A stretch of 15,287 nucleotides of DNA, from assembly GCA_022572485.1 (NCBI GenBank), contig JACZVU010000050.1, positions 1 through 15,287 on the forward strand, given 5' to 3'. A program made the translations under genes and the position numbers. This document shows positions 1 through 7,772 of this stretch, one piece after another; the first letter of the stretch is position 1, and each line of letters opens with the position of its first letter. Under the pieces are notes generated by a model, which made no database searches, had not been told where the DNA came from, and saw only the letters and a list, made by a program, of their open reading frames with translations. This DNA is from Myxococcales bacterium. GTDB lineage: Bacteria; Myxococcota_A; UBA9160; SMWR01.

Positions 1-773
1 GCGGGATCCGGGTCCGTCATGCCGCCGAAGCCGATATAGACCGGCGGCGATCCCGAATCGAGAAACGCCTCCAATTGGGTCGGTAGGGGATTGACGTCAA
101 AAGGGTGGAGGCATGGGATGTGATCGAAGGGCAGGGAGCAGCGCGATGGAAGCACACCCAGCAGCGGATCCGCGGCGACGACCGGACGCGTCGACAGCAG
201 GTGATCCAGGAGATCCGAGACCGGCGCCAACCCCATTGCGTTCCGGTGTTTATTGAGGGCTGGCCGCATTCCGCGGTTGAGCGCAATGCGGGTGAGGTTC
301 CAGAGCCTCCGGTTGAACCAGGGTGTTGATCGCGGAAGCGGAAAGAATACCGGTGGGTGCTCGGGAGAGGGAAGCAAGGTTGGACAGTAGACGACGTAGC
401 GGTAGGGAATGTTGTAGAGCTCGGCCGTCGAGGCCGCCGCAGCCTGCACGCCAGCGCCGATGATCAGATCCGCACCCCGGGCCGCTTTGGGCAGCTGCTC
501 GAACTGATCGGTGAGCGCGATTGCGAGGTATTTCCGAACCGAGCGCAGCAGCGCAACGCCACCCTGCGCCACCGCTTGGGCTTGCTCGCCCATGAATTCT
601 CGGACGCTGCGCCCGATGGCGTAAAATTCCAGCTGCCTTGCCGCCGCGTCTTTTTCGAAATCTGGAGAAGCGCAGAGAAAAGCCTCGTGTCCGCGCTCTC
701 GGAATCGCTCCGCGAGTGAGAGCAGCGGATCAATATCACCGCGAGTTCCTTCTGACGTCAGCGCAATTCGCAC
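1..773 (-). CDS. GT1/GT28-type glycosyltransferase, partial (3' end outside window)
   Basis: The minus strand is open from a GTG at 773 to the window edge, giving 257 codons of the N-terminal half. Residues 1-30 carry the acceptor-side Rossmann start typical of UGT/MGT enzymes and sterol or macrolide glucosyltransferases (SEGTRGDIDPLLSLAERF, then RGHE). Residues 243-251 read PPVYIGFGG, the usual linker strand before the C-terminal nucleotide-sugar domain, which lies outside the window. The family moves a sugar from a nucleotide-sugar to a lipid or small-molecule acceptor, usually on the cytoplasmic side of the membrane; the acceptor cannot be read here. The GTG is chosen because a stop lies four codons upstream in frame and an AGAGGGG Shine-Dalgarno sits just before it. 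The gene is divergent from the nucleotide transporter gene. The family is clear; substrate unknown. Confidence 0.85.
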   Translation of the reverse strand, partial: MRIALTSEGTRGDIDPLLSLAERFRERGHEAFLCASPDFEKDAAARQLEFYAIGRSVREFMGEQAQAVAQGGVALLRSVRKYLAIALTDQFEQLPKAARGADLIIGAGVQAAAASTAELYNIPYRYVVYCPTLLPSPEHPPVFFPLPRSTPWFNRRLWNLTRIALNRGMRPALNKHRNAMGLAPVSDLLDHLLSTRPVVAADPLLGVLPSRCSLPFDHIPCLHPFDVNPLPTQLEAFLDSGSPPVYIGFGGMTDPDP

Positions 774-938
774 CCCACCCCTCTACACCGATTTGGATTC
801 CGGACCTCTCGTATCGATGGACGCAGCGGAGTGCTTGAGGCCTGCTCTGCGAGGTTCGGCGCTCTGCTCGATTCCTTTAGAGCGCGATACTACAGTGGGA
901 GCATCCGGCGAAGCCTTTTTCGAGGAATGCCAACGACT

Positions 939-2327
939 ATGCGGCTTTTGCGACTCGTGCGATTCGTGTGCCGCCTTTTCACCGATGTTCGCCCCGGTGA
1001 GGGCGTCACCGCGCTCCTCATGTTCGTCAACGTATTCCTGTTGCTCTGCGCCTATTACTTCGTCAAGCCCCTGCGGGAGGCCTGGCTATCCGTCACGGAC
1101 GTGATGGGGTTGTCGCCGATCCTGATCAAGGCCTCCGCGGCTTTCATTCAAGGTCTCCTGTTGCTTCCGGTTGTCTGGTGGTATGGGCGGCTCTCGGATC
1201 GCATGCATCGCAGCACGTTGATTACCCGGGCCACCCTGTTCTGCATGTCCAATCTGGTGCTCTTCTTCCTTTGGCGTCCAGGCGGTTCGTTCGATGCCAT
1301 CCCGGGAAGTGCGCTCGCATTCTACGTTTGGGTGTCCATGTTCGGATTGTTCGTCATCGCGCAATTCTGGACCTTCGCTGCGGACATCTACACCGACGAG
1401 CGGGGTCGGCGCCTGTTGCCGGTGATCGCGATTGGGGCTACCGGCGGTGCGGCGTTTGGGTCTTCGGTCGTGGCGCCGATGGTCAAGGGGGCGGAGTTCG
1501 GCGCTGACGTGCTGCTGCTCGCGGCCCTAGTGCCTTTGGCCGTTTCGATCATCCTGACCCGCATCGTGGATACCCGAGAGCAGACGCCGAAGCCGGTTGT
1601 TCCAGGTGGCGAGGCGGCACCCCCCCCCGTGAAGCCGAAGCCGCGCGGCGGGCTCGCGATGATCGCGAGCAGCCGATTCTTGATCGCTGCCGCCGCGATC
1701 ACGATGCTGTTGAACTGGGTCAACACCAATGGCGAGAATCTCCTCTACAGCGTCATCGTGGAGTTCCTGCAATCGGAGGTGGCTGAAAATGGCATCAGCG
1801 ATCCGGAGGCGATCGAAGCCTATACGAAGGATGGCGTAGCGGCTTTTTACGGCAACTTCTACACTTGGGTGAACGCGGTCGCGCTCGTCCTCCAAGCACT
1901 CGTCGCCTCTCGGCTGCTTAAATTCGGCGGCTTCGGGGTGATCTTGCTGATGCTGCCGATCATTTCCCTGATATCCTATGCGGTGATGGCGCTCGTGCCC
2001 GTTCTCATCGTGATCAAAATGATGAAGATCGCCGAAAATTCGACCGATTATTCGATCAACAACACAGCGAGGCACGTGCTCTGGCTCCCCACGACGACCG
2101 AGATGAAGTTCAAATGCAAGCCGGCGATCGATACCATCTTTGTGCGCATGGGCGACGGCCTTGCTGCGGCGACCGTGTGGCTTGGCACGAGCGTACTCGC
2201 CCTCTCCAAGCAGGATTACTTCGCGTTCAATGTGGTACTGGTGCTGATTTGGCTGAGCGCCGCGATCGTGCTTGTTCGAGAACACCGAAAGATGACGGAA
2301 GCGAATGCCGCGCCAGGGGGCGGTTAG
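939..2327 (+). CDS. Tlc/Npt1-family nucleotide (ATP/ADP-type) transporter
   Basis: A polytopic inner-membrane protein of about 462 residues with 11-12 hydrophobic segments. It has the family's N-terminal signature (RPGEG before TM1, then YYFVKPLREAWL) and C-terminal signature (ARHVLWLPTTTEMKFK followed by AIDTIFVRMGDG). These mark NTT proteins, best known as ATP/ADP exchangers of Chlamydia, Rickettsia and plastids but also found in free-living bacteria, where substrates are mostly untested. A proline-rich loop near the middle contains a run of nine C. I place the start at ATG 939, with GAGG/AGGA about 12 bases upstream; ATG 927 and ATG 831 are in frame, but 831 would add an arginine-rich stretch the family lacks. 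The stop lies 2 bases before the next gene, so the two are almost surely one transcript. Family is well supported; the transported nucleotide is not known. Confidence 0.9.
   Translation: MRLLRLVRFVCRLFTDVRPGEGVTALLMFVNVFLLLCAYYFVKPLREAWLSVTDVMGLSPILIKASAAFIQGLLLLPVVWWYGRLSDRMHRSTLITRATLFCMSNLVLFFLWRPGGSFDAIPGSALAFYVWVSMFGLFVIAQFWTFAADIYTDERGRRLLPVIAIGATGGAAFGSSVVAPMVKGAEFGADVLLLAALVPLAVSIILTRIVDTREQTPKPVVPGGEAAPPPVKPKPRGGLAMIASSRFLIAAAAITMLLNWVNTNGENLLYSVIVEFLQSEVAENGISDPEAIEAYTKDGVAAFYGNFYTWVNAVALVLQALVASRLLKFGGFGVILLMLPIISLISYAVMALVPVLIVIKMMKIAENSTDYSINNTARHVLWLPTTTEMKFKCKPAIDTIFVRMGDGLAAATVWLGTSVLALSKQDYFAFNVVLVLIWLSAAIVLVREHRKMTEANAAPGGG
1620..1628 (+). repeat. Nine-C homopolymer run inside the nucleotide transporter gene
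   Basis: Nine consecutive C encode three prolines in a hydrophilic loop between two blocks of membrane segments. Slippage here would shift the reading frame. Such tracts can act as contingency loci, but one tract alone is no proof. Confidence 0.6.
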
Positions 2328-2329
2328 CG

Positions 2330-3331
2330 GTGGTGTCATGCTGGCTGATCGGAGCTCTTGCCCTCCTCTTGCCGCCTGCTGCAAGCGCCGATGACCTCGA
2401 AGGCGTCGGGGACGCTTATTGGGATGTGATCGAGACGGCGAGCATCAAGGAGTTGATGGAACTCGATGGCATTGCTCGCTTCGAAGACAACGCGCCGCTT
2501 TGGGACTATCACGACGATGCGCTGCAAAAAAGCGTCGAGCAAGTATTGGTCGATCTGGGGCTAGAGGACGAAGCGAGCGAACGACGACTCAGTGTGGTGC
2601 TGATTGATCTGTCGCATCCGGGCGCGCCCCGGATGGCTTCAGTGAATGGCGACGTGATGATGTACGCCGCCAGCCTCCCGAAGATCGCGGTTCTACTGGC
2701 GGCCTTCGAGAAGATCGCCCAGGGAAAGATGATTCTCGATGAGGCCACCGAGTACAGCCTGGGTCGGATGATCAAGGCGTCCTCCAATCGCGATGCGACG
2801 GAAATGATGCACAAGATAGGCAAGGAGTACATCGCCCGGGTGCTGCTCTCGCCGCGGTATCGCCTCTACGATCCGGAACGCAACGGCGGGCTTTGGGTCG
2901 GGAAGGATTATGCGAGGGCCGGCTTGTGGCGCCGAGACCCGCTTCACAACCTCTCGCATGGCGCGACCGCCATGCAGGTGGCTCGCTTCTACTACTTGCT
3001 GGCGACGGACAAGCTCGTGACGCCCGAGCACAGCCGGAAGATGCGGGAGATCCTCGCGAACAGCGAGCTAGACCACAAGTTTGTGCGAGCGCTCCAGCAG
3101 ATCGATCCCGACGCCGCCGTTTCGCGCAAGTCGGGCTCCTGGGCCACCTACCATTCGGATAGCGTTCTCGTCGAGCGGGACGGGCATCGCTACATCGCTG
3201 TCGCGCTGAGCAACAACGCGACGGGACCGCAATGGCTCGGGCGCATCATCACCAAGCTCGACGCTTTGCTCGTTCGTGACGGATCGGTGGTGGATCATCG
3301 GCCGGCTGGCGCGAACCAGACTGTTCGCTGA
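2330..3331 (+). CDS. Exported serine hydrolase, class A beta-lactamase-like fold (hydrolase 1)
   Basis: A 333-residue protein with a signal peptide at residues 1-20 (WLIGALALLLPPAASA core), so probably periplasmic. The three active-site motifs of the penicillin-binding/beta-lactamase superfamily are present in order: SLPK at 115-118 (nucleophile Ser115, Lys118), SSN at 151-153, and KSG at 267-269 before a beta strand. I see no clear omega-loop ExxLN motif between the last two, so true beta-lactamase activity is doubtful; a peptidase, esterase or peptidoglycan-related role is as likely. The start is GTG 2330 (a second GTG follows at 2333), 9 bases after AGGGGG; no in-frame ATG fits a signal peptide. 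It lies 2 bases behind the transporter gene and ends 3 bases from a convergent gene of the same superfamily. Fold well supported, substrate unknown. Confidence 0.85.
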   Translation: MVSCWLIGALALLLPPAASADDLEGVGDAYWDVIETASIKELMELDGIARFEDNAPLWDYHDDALQKSVEQVLVDLGLEDEASERRLSVVLIDLSHPGAPRMASVNGDVMMYAASLPKIAVLLAAFEKIAQGKMILDEATEYSLGRMIKASSNRDATEMMHKIGKEYIARVLLSPRYRLYDPERNGGLWVGKDYARAGLWRRDPLHNLSHGATAMQVARFYYLLATDKLVTPEHSRKMREILANSELDHKFVRALQQIDPDAAVSRKSGSWATYHSDSVLVERDGHRYIAVALSNNATGPQWLGRIITKLDALLVRDGSVVDHRPAGANQTVR

Positions 3332-3334
3332 CGG

Positions 3335-4726
3335 TTACTCGTCGAAATCGATTTCGCCGATCGCCGCGACGCTCTTCCCCGGGTGGGTCTCATCGATGGC
3401 GCGCTGGATTGCGGCTTCGTCCGATCCGCCATTCATTGTCGGATTGCGGTCGGGCGAAACTTCGCGGGGCGGGTGGTCGCGCTCCATGATCTGGTGAATC
3501 TCGGTCGCGAGCTGCTTGTGGATCTGGGCCGAGTCCTTGCGCAGGACGTTCGACAGTAGAACCACGATGTACTGCAACCTGCGCCCGGGTTCGTCGGTTT
3601 CGACCATCGTGATGGAGTTCAAGTAATTTCTCACGTTTCCTCTGTATTTTCCACAAGTGAAATCAACTTCTTTCTTGCAGCTATACAGTGATCCGGATTT
3701 GAAGTAGAGCGCCGCCCGGCGCAGGGCGGGTGACGTCGCGTAGCGAATGCGGCCTTCCGAGAGATAGATCAAGCGCTTGATGGCGAGGCTCGAGTAAGAG
3801 TCGATCAGCGTTCCCATTTCCATCTTGATGATGAAGCGCAAGAGTTCGAGTGGCGTCGCCACGCTGTTGGTGCCCGGGATGCGCTCCTTTCCCACCCTTG
3901 TGAAGAAACTCCCCTGGCGGAGTTTGGTGACGTCGAGGCCGTTGCGGGTGAGCGGGCTCTGAATCGCCTTGGTGTAGATGCTCGAGAGCTTCGATTTTGG
4001 AGTGTCCGTGAAAAACGTTGCGGCGGTTTCGGGAGAGACGGGGTATTCGGCGCCGAAGTGCGAGAGCAGCACGAGCTGGGACATCACCGTACTGGCCGCG
4101 GCATTGGAGCTGCTCGACATCATCCAATCGAGCCAGGTCCAGAGATTTCCATCGTCGCCCTCGTGAATCGGGCGGTACTCGACTGCGCCATCCCCTGGCT
4201 TCCAGAACGGAACCTTGTGGCTGTCCGAGCGGATGAACGCGTCCGCAACGTGGTGCGTATTCTTCAACAGCGCATCGCGTGCCTGGGTGTCATCGGGGTA
4301 GACGTCGGCAAGGGCCTGAAACCAAGCGAGTCCCACCATCAGCTTGCCGACGCTGCCGGGGTTCTGGTTCTGCTCCGCGTTGTGCGCCGCGTAGCGCGGG
4401 TGCGCGGGGTCCGTGAGGTCCAGTACGGCGATTGCGTAGGCGTCGGCATCTTCGCCGAGAAGCTCCTGGATCGAGGTGCTGAGTGCGGCGTCCGGAGCGG
4501 GGATCTCGAAATCCGGGTAGTCGATCAACCGCAGTCGAATGTCTTCGCTTTTGAGCCGCGCTCCGGGCGGGAGCAGCCGCCCGCGGATCTTCCCGGTCTG
4601 GGCGAGCCGATAGGCTTCCAGGCGTAGGATCCCGGTCTGCTCGTAGGCGTCGAGGGGATAGCTGAGCGCAAGGTGCGGGAATGCGAAGAGCGCGAATGCG
4701 AACGTGGTGAAGGTCGAAGTCTTCAG
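3335..4726 (-). CDS. Exported serine hydrolase, class A beta-lactamase-like fold (hydrolase 2), probable CTG start
   Basis: A 463-residue protein if translation begins at CTG 4726. It carries SVGK at 125-128 (Ser125, Lys128), SSN at 206-208 within a serine-rich run, and KSG at 343-345 before a strand, the three superfamily motifs. The next usable start codon, TTG 4528, would give 397 residues but discard a textbook signal peptide (MKTSTFTTFAFALFAF, then HLALS) and about 45 residues of mature protein. No ATG, GTG or TTG lies in frame between 4528 and the dikinase coding region. A GAAGGAG Shine-Dalgarno sits 8 bases before the CTG, and the CTG overlaps the dikinase stop as CTGA, the usual geometry of coupled genes. 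It is co-directional with the dikinase and convergent with hydrolase 1. Two cysteines near the KSG motif could form a disulfide. Substrate unknown. Confidence 0.82.
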   Translation of the reverse strand: MKTSTFTTFAFALFAFPHLALSYPLDAYEQTGILRLEAYRLAQTGKIRGRLLPPGARLKSEDIRLRLIDYPDFEIPAPDAALSTSIQELLGEDADAYAIAVLDLTDPAHPRYAAHNAEQNQNPGSVGKLMVGLAWFQALADVYPDDTQARDALLKNTHHVADAFIRSDSHKVPFWKPGDGAVEYRPIHEGDDGNLWTWLDWMMSSSSNAAASTVMSQLVLLSHFGAEYPVSPETAATFFTDTPKSKLSSIYTKAIQSPLTRNGLDVTKLRQGSFFTRVGKERIPGTNSVATPLELLRFIIKMEMGTLIDSYSSLAIKRLIYLSEGRIRYATSPALRRAALYFKSGSLYSCKKEVDFTCGKYRGNVRNYLNSITMVETDEPGRRLQYIVVLLSNVLRKDSAQIHKQLATEIHQIMERDHPPREVSPDRNPTMNGGSDEAAIQRAIDETHPGKSVAAIGEIDFDE

Positions 4727-7665
4727 GGCGAAGGCTCCTTCGGGACTCCGGAGAGATCGACGCGCGCGGAGCTGCGCCGCTGGAGTCCCGCATCGAGCCC
4801 GCTCAGGTATTGGTTGCGCTGGGCGCTCTTGTTTTCGACGAAAGGTCGAATCTGGAGCAGGGCGAGCTTGCCGTCCTTGAACGCGAACTCGATGTCGGCG
4901 GGCAGCAGATTGCCCTCGTCGTCCCGCAAGGTCGGGAAAACAGTGACGCTCCTGGAAATCGCGATCAGCTGTTCGATCTCGCCCGGCTGGAGAACCCGAT
5001 TCGTTCCACTGGCGGGCAGCTTTGAAATCCCGCCGCTGAGCGGAAGCTGCGTGCGAAGCGGCGCAGTCGCCTGGGCGAGGAACCTCACCTCGCCCGTGCG
5101 GATGTCGATCTTCAGCGACTCGGCGGCCTGGCCCTCGACGGCGCCGCCGACGCCTTCGTTGACCGCCACGGTCAAAATGTTCGGATCTCCGGTTTCGAGA
5201 TCAGCGGTGACCATCACGCCCGATTTTTCGGCCTGAAAGCTGTATTGCACGACGACTGCGGGAAAGACGTACTCGGGGTGGGTCATGTTGCGCTGTCGCC
5301 AACCATACGAACGATCCTCGAAGGGTGAAGCCCAAACCTTCTGGATTGCCTGAAGAATGTTTTCGTAACCGACCACGTTGGGCACTGTGAGATTGAGCCC
5401 CGCACCCGTGAAGCCGGGCAAGTCCTCGACATTGGTGTCGCTGCGGATGAATACGCCGTAGCTGCCATCGGCGCGGAAGTTTTCCTCGAGGGCCTCGCGC
5501 AATTGAGATCGGAACTCCGGCCCGGGGTCGCACGTCTCGATCCAGTCGCGCAGCTTGGCGAGAAACGCGTGGACAGCCTCTTGCTGGAGCGCGGGATCGC
5601 TGTCCAGTTTGGCGATCGCATCGTAGCGCTGCTTCATCCACTCGAAGACCGCCGGGCCGCCGGGTTCGATCGGCTGATCGAGCACCTTCTTGAACGCCGC
5701 GAAGGGGATGACGAATCCCGGTGGTACCGCGTCGCCGAAGTAATGCTTGAGTTCCCCGAGATTGGCGCCCTTGGGGCCCGAGGATCGCCCCGAATCGGTT
5801 GCGCGCAGCCGGGCGAGCGGGATCATCTCGGTGCGCTCGAGATCGAGCTTCTCGAGGTCGGGCCGAATCACCCAGGAACCGCCCATCGCTGCGTTCGCGC
5901 CGAATACCGCATCCCAACGCGGGCCGTCTGCGCTGAGTTGCACGACGCCGTTGGGGCTGACCGCGAGGACCGATCGCGTGCCGACGTGCTTGCGAACGGT
6001 GGGTAGGAGTTCCGCTCCCACCACGACGTTGGGTACGCCAAGGTTGCGCGCGAGTAGCTGGATGTGAGACAGCGAGTTGCCTTCGCCGAGTGTGAGAATC
6101 CCCGAAACCAGCGGCAGATCGGAGATGGTTTCAGGCAAGAGATAGATGCCGTCTCGCTCGTAGTCGCCACCGGTGGCCTCCCGCAGCACGCCACGCGAGA
6201 GGCCCGGATTGAGCGCGCGCAGGCCCGCCCCGATCTTCTTGCCGAAGAGTTCATGCTCGATTCCCGCGAGCCGGTTGGCGTCGAGAACCATGCTATCGAT
6301 CACGGCTCCGTAAAAGAGCAGGGGGCTGCCGCGCATTCGATCCTGGGTATAGAGGTGTGCGAGCGGCTCGATCGTCGAGAGTTTTGCAATGGGGATCGAA
6401 AAGTTGAACGCGAGCCATCGAGCCGCCCACTCCGGCGCCCGTGCGAGGTAGCGCAGCTCTTCCCGGTAATCGTCGACGGTGAGTGAGGCGTTCGATCGGC
6501 TGCGTTCGACGCTCGAACGCAGCTCCCGCAGGTGGCGGTCGCTGATGAAGCCGACCCCGTAGAGCGCGGAGCCCGCCTGCTCGAGCCAACGCAGCCGCTG
6601 GATGCGCGTGCTGGAATCCAGCTCCATGAGGATCGCGCTGCCCGCCGCGAAGGCGCCCCCCTCGATGACGATGCTGCCACGAAGCAATGCGATCACGCCT
6701 GCTGCGCTCGCGGAGTTTGGGATGCGGTCGCGCAACTCGCGCAGCAGGCGCGAGGCGATCTCGAAACGCACTGTGGGCTTCGCGGCGTCGCGGAGTTCTG
6801 CCGCGGCGGCGCGGAGCTTGCGGTTTGCATCCGGGTCTTTCGTCTCGTCTGCGATCGCCAACAGCGCATCGGTGGCGCCGCGCGTGGCGTACAGGTCGTC
6901 GATTGCCGCGGCGATCTTCTCGTACTCGGCGGCCAGCGCCGCTTTGCCGCTGGCCTGCGCGTATTTTCGGACGCTCTTCGCGTCACTGGCGCCTGGCGCG
7001 TTGTGGATCTTGGCGCGTAGTTTGGCGAACGACGCGTCTTTGTCGGCGATTACGACCGCGAGTTGCCGAACCTTTGTCGCTGTTGTCGATTGGGATGCGC
7101 GTGGAAACCACTGGACCGCCTCTCTCATCAGTGCGTAACGGGCGGGGCTGCGCCAGATCGGGTCCGCGGCCATCGCGAGCAGACTCGCGGTTGCGGCGGC
7201 CTCTTCGTCCTCGGCCTGGAATGCACCTCGGTAGGAGCGCGCTCCGCGGAAGATCCAACCGTCGTCCGCTTGAATCAGGAACTTCTCGATCAAGATCTGC
7301 TTCAGGGCGTCGAGGTCTGCGTCCTTTCCCGTGAATTCGTCGGCTTGAATTGGCGCGAGCAGATTGGCGATCGTGTAGCCGTCAGCGCGCATGCGTTGTA
7401 CGCGCTCGCTCCAGAGACCGTGCTGGATGCCGCCGCCGCGCCCCGAGCACGCATAGGCCTTCGGGGGTTGAACAGATCCGTCTGCACAAAACCAGCGGAT
7501 CCCCTGAAAGGGGCCTTTCGGAGAATCCTTCATCTCTCGAATCCAGCGCTGGAGTTCGCTCGCTTCCGGCATCTGTGACGCAGCGGCGGGGGAGAGCGAA
7601 AGGCTCAGTGCAAGCGGCGCAAGCAGCAGGGGGAGCCAAGAGAGGGGTCGGGTTTGTTCAGGCAT
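4723..7665 (-). CDS. Exported PEP-synthase/glucan-water-dikinase-like phosphohistidine dikinase
   Basis: 980 residues from ATG 7665, starting with a Sec-type signal peptide (SWLPLLLAPLALSLSLSP, then AAAS, residues 9-30). Residues 31 to about 490 are a mostly helical region I do not recognise, with Cys60 and Cys73. About 495-590 is a phosphohistidine (PEP-utilizer mobile) domain with SLSHIQLLARNLGVPNVV around His534. About 628-945 is the PPDK/PpsA ATP-grasp domain: GPKGANLGEL with Lys632, IRSDTNVEDLPGF with Arg741, and terminal LLQIRPF with Arg940. The PEP-binding TIM barrel of PpsA is absent. Phosphohistidine domain first, ATP-grasp last is the order of glucan, water dikinases, which pass the ATP beta-phosphate through His to an acceptor. 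The acceptor here is unknown. Upstream in-frame starts (7728, 7836) would add a basic stretch that spoils the signal peptide. The gene overlaps hydrolase 2 by 4 bases and is divergent from the fused transporter. Confidence 0.85.
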   Translation of the reverse strand: MPEQTRPLSWLPLLLAPLALSLSLSPAAASQMPEASELQRWIREMKDSPKGPFQGIRWFCADGSVQPPKAYACSGRGGGIQHGLWSERVQRMRADGYTIANLLAPIQADEFTGKDADLDALKQILIEKFLIQADDGWIFRGARSYRGAFQAEDEEAAATASLLAMAADPIWRSPARYALMREAVQWFPRASQSTTATKVRQLAVVIADKDASFAKLRAKIHNAPGASDAKSVRKYAQASGKAALAAEYEKIAAAIDDLYATRGATDALLAIADETKDPDANRKLRAAAAELRDAAKPTVRFEIASRLLRELRDRIPNSASAAGVIALLRGSIVIEGGAFAAGSAILMELDSSTRIQRLRWLEQAGSALYGVGFISDRHLRELRSSVERSRSNASLTVDDYREELRYLARAPEWAARWLAFNFSIPIAKLSTIEPLAHLYTQDRMRGSPLLFYGAVIDSMVLDANRLAGIEHELFGKKIGAGLRALNPGLSRGVLREATGGDYERDGIYLLPETISDLPLVSGILTLGEGNSLSHIQLLARNLGVPNVVVGAELLPTVRKHVGTRSVLAVSPNGVVQLSADGPRWDAVFGANAAMGGSWVIRPDLEKLDLERTEMIPLARLRATDSGRSSGPKGANLGELKHYFGDAVPPGFVIPFAAFKKVLDQPIEPGGPAVFEWMKQRYDAIAKLDSDPALQQEAVHAFLAKLRDWIETCDPGPEFRSQLREALEENFRADGSYGVFIRSDTNVEDLPGFTGAGLNLTVPNVVGYENILQAIQKVWASPFEDRSYGWRQRNMTHPEYVFPAVVVQYSFQAEKSGVMVTADLETGDPNILTVAVNEGVGGAVEGQAAESLKIDIRTGEVRFLAQATAPLRTQLPLSGGISKLPASGTNRVLQPGEIEQLIAISRSVTVFPTLRDDEGNLLPADIEFAFKDGKLALLQIRPFVENKSAQRNQYLSGLDAGLQRRSSARVDLSGVPKEPSP
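4735..4741 (-). promoter_or_regulatory. Ribosome binding site deciding the CTG start of hydrolase 2
   Basis: On the minus strand GAAGGAG is followed by 8 bases and then CTG 4726-4724, which overlaps the TGA of the dikinase gene (4725-4723). Spacing and strength are ideal and no other start codon is served by it. The site sits inside a short inverted repeat (4729-4742, CGAAGG/CCTTCG arms). Confidence 0.7.
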
Positions 7666-7715
7666 GCCGCGCAGGATAACGGCAAATCGATTCCGAAGGC
7701 GCCCCTTTCGATGCT

Positions 7716-7745
7716 TTGACGCAGCCATTCTGCGTCTCGTGATAT
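7716..7745 (+). promoter_or_regulatory. Possible sigma-70-type promoter for the fused transporter
   Basis: TTGACG (7716-7721), 18-base spacer, TGATAT (7740-7745), then GGGAGGGG at 7761-7768 before the GTG start. The -35 is good and the -10 weak. It lies in the 107-base divergent gap shared with the dikinase gene, for which I find no convincing promoter. Confidence 0.35.
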
Positions 7746-7772
7746 CGTGCACTCGACCCAGGGAGGGGCGCG

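Noticed and set aside
1527..2384. 285-codon minus-strand frame opposite the first nucleotide transporter
   Set aside because: His/Arg/Asp-rich shadow; the plus strand carries the conserved NTT C-terminal signature.
2525..2530. A6 run in hydrolase 1 as a slippage site
   Set aside because: Six A is too short to single out without variation data.
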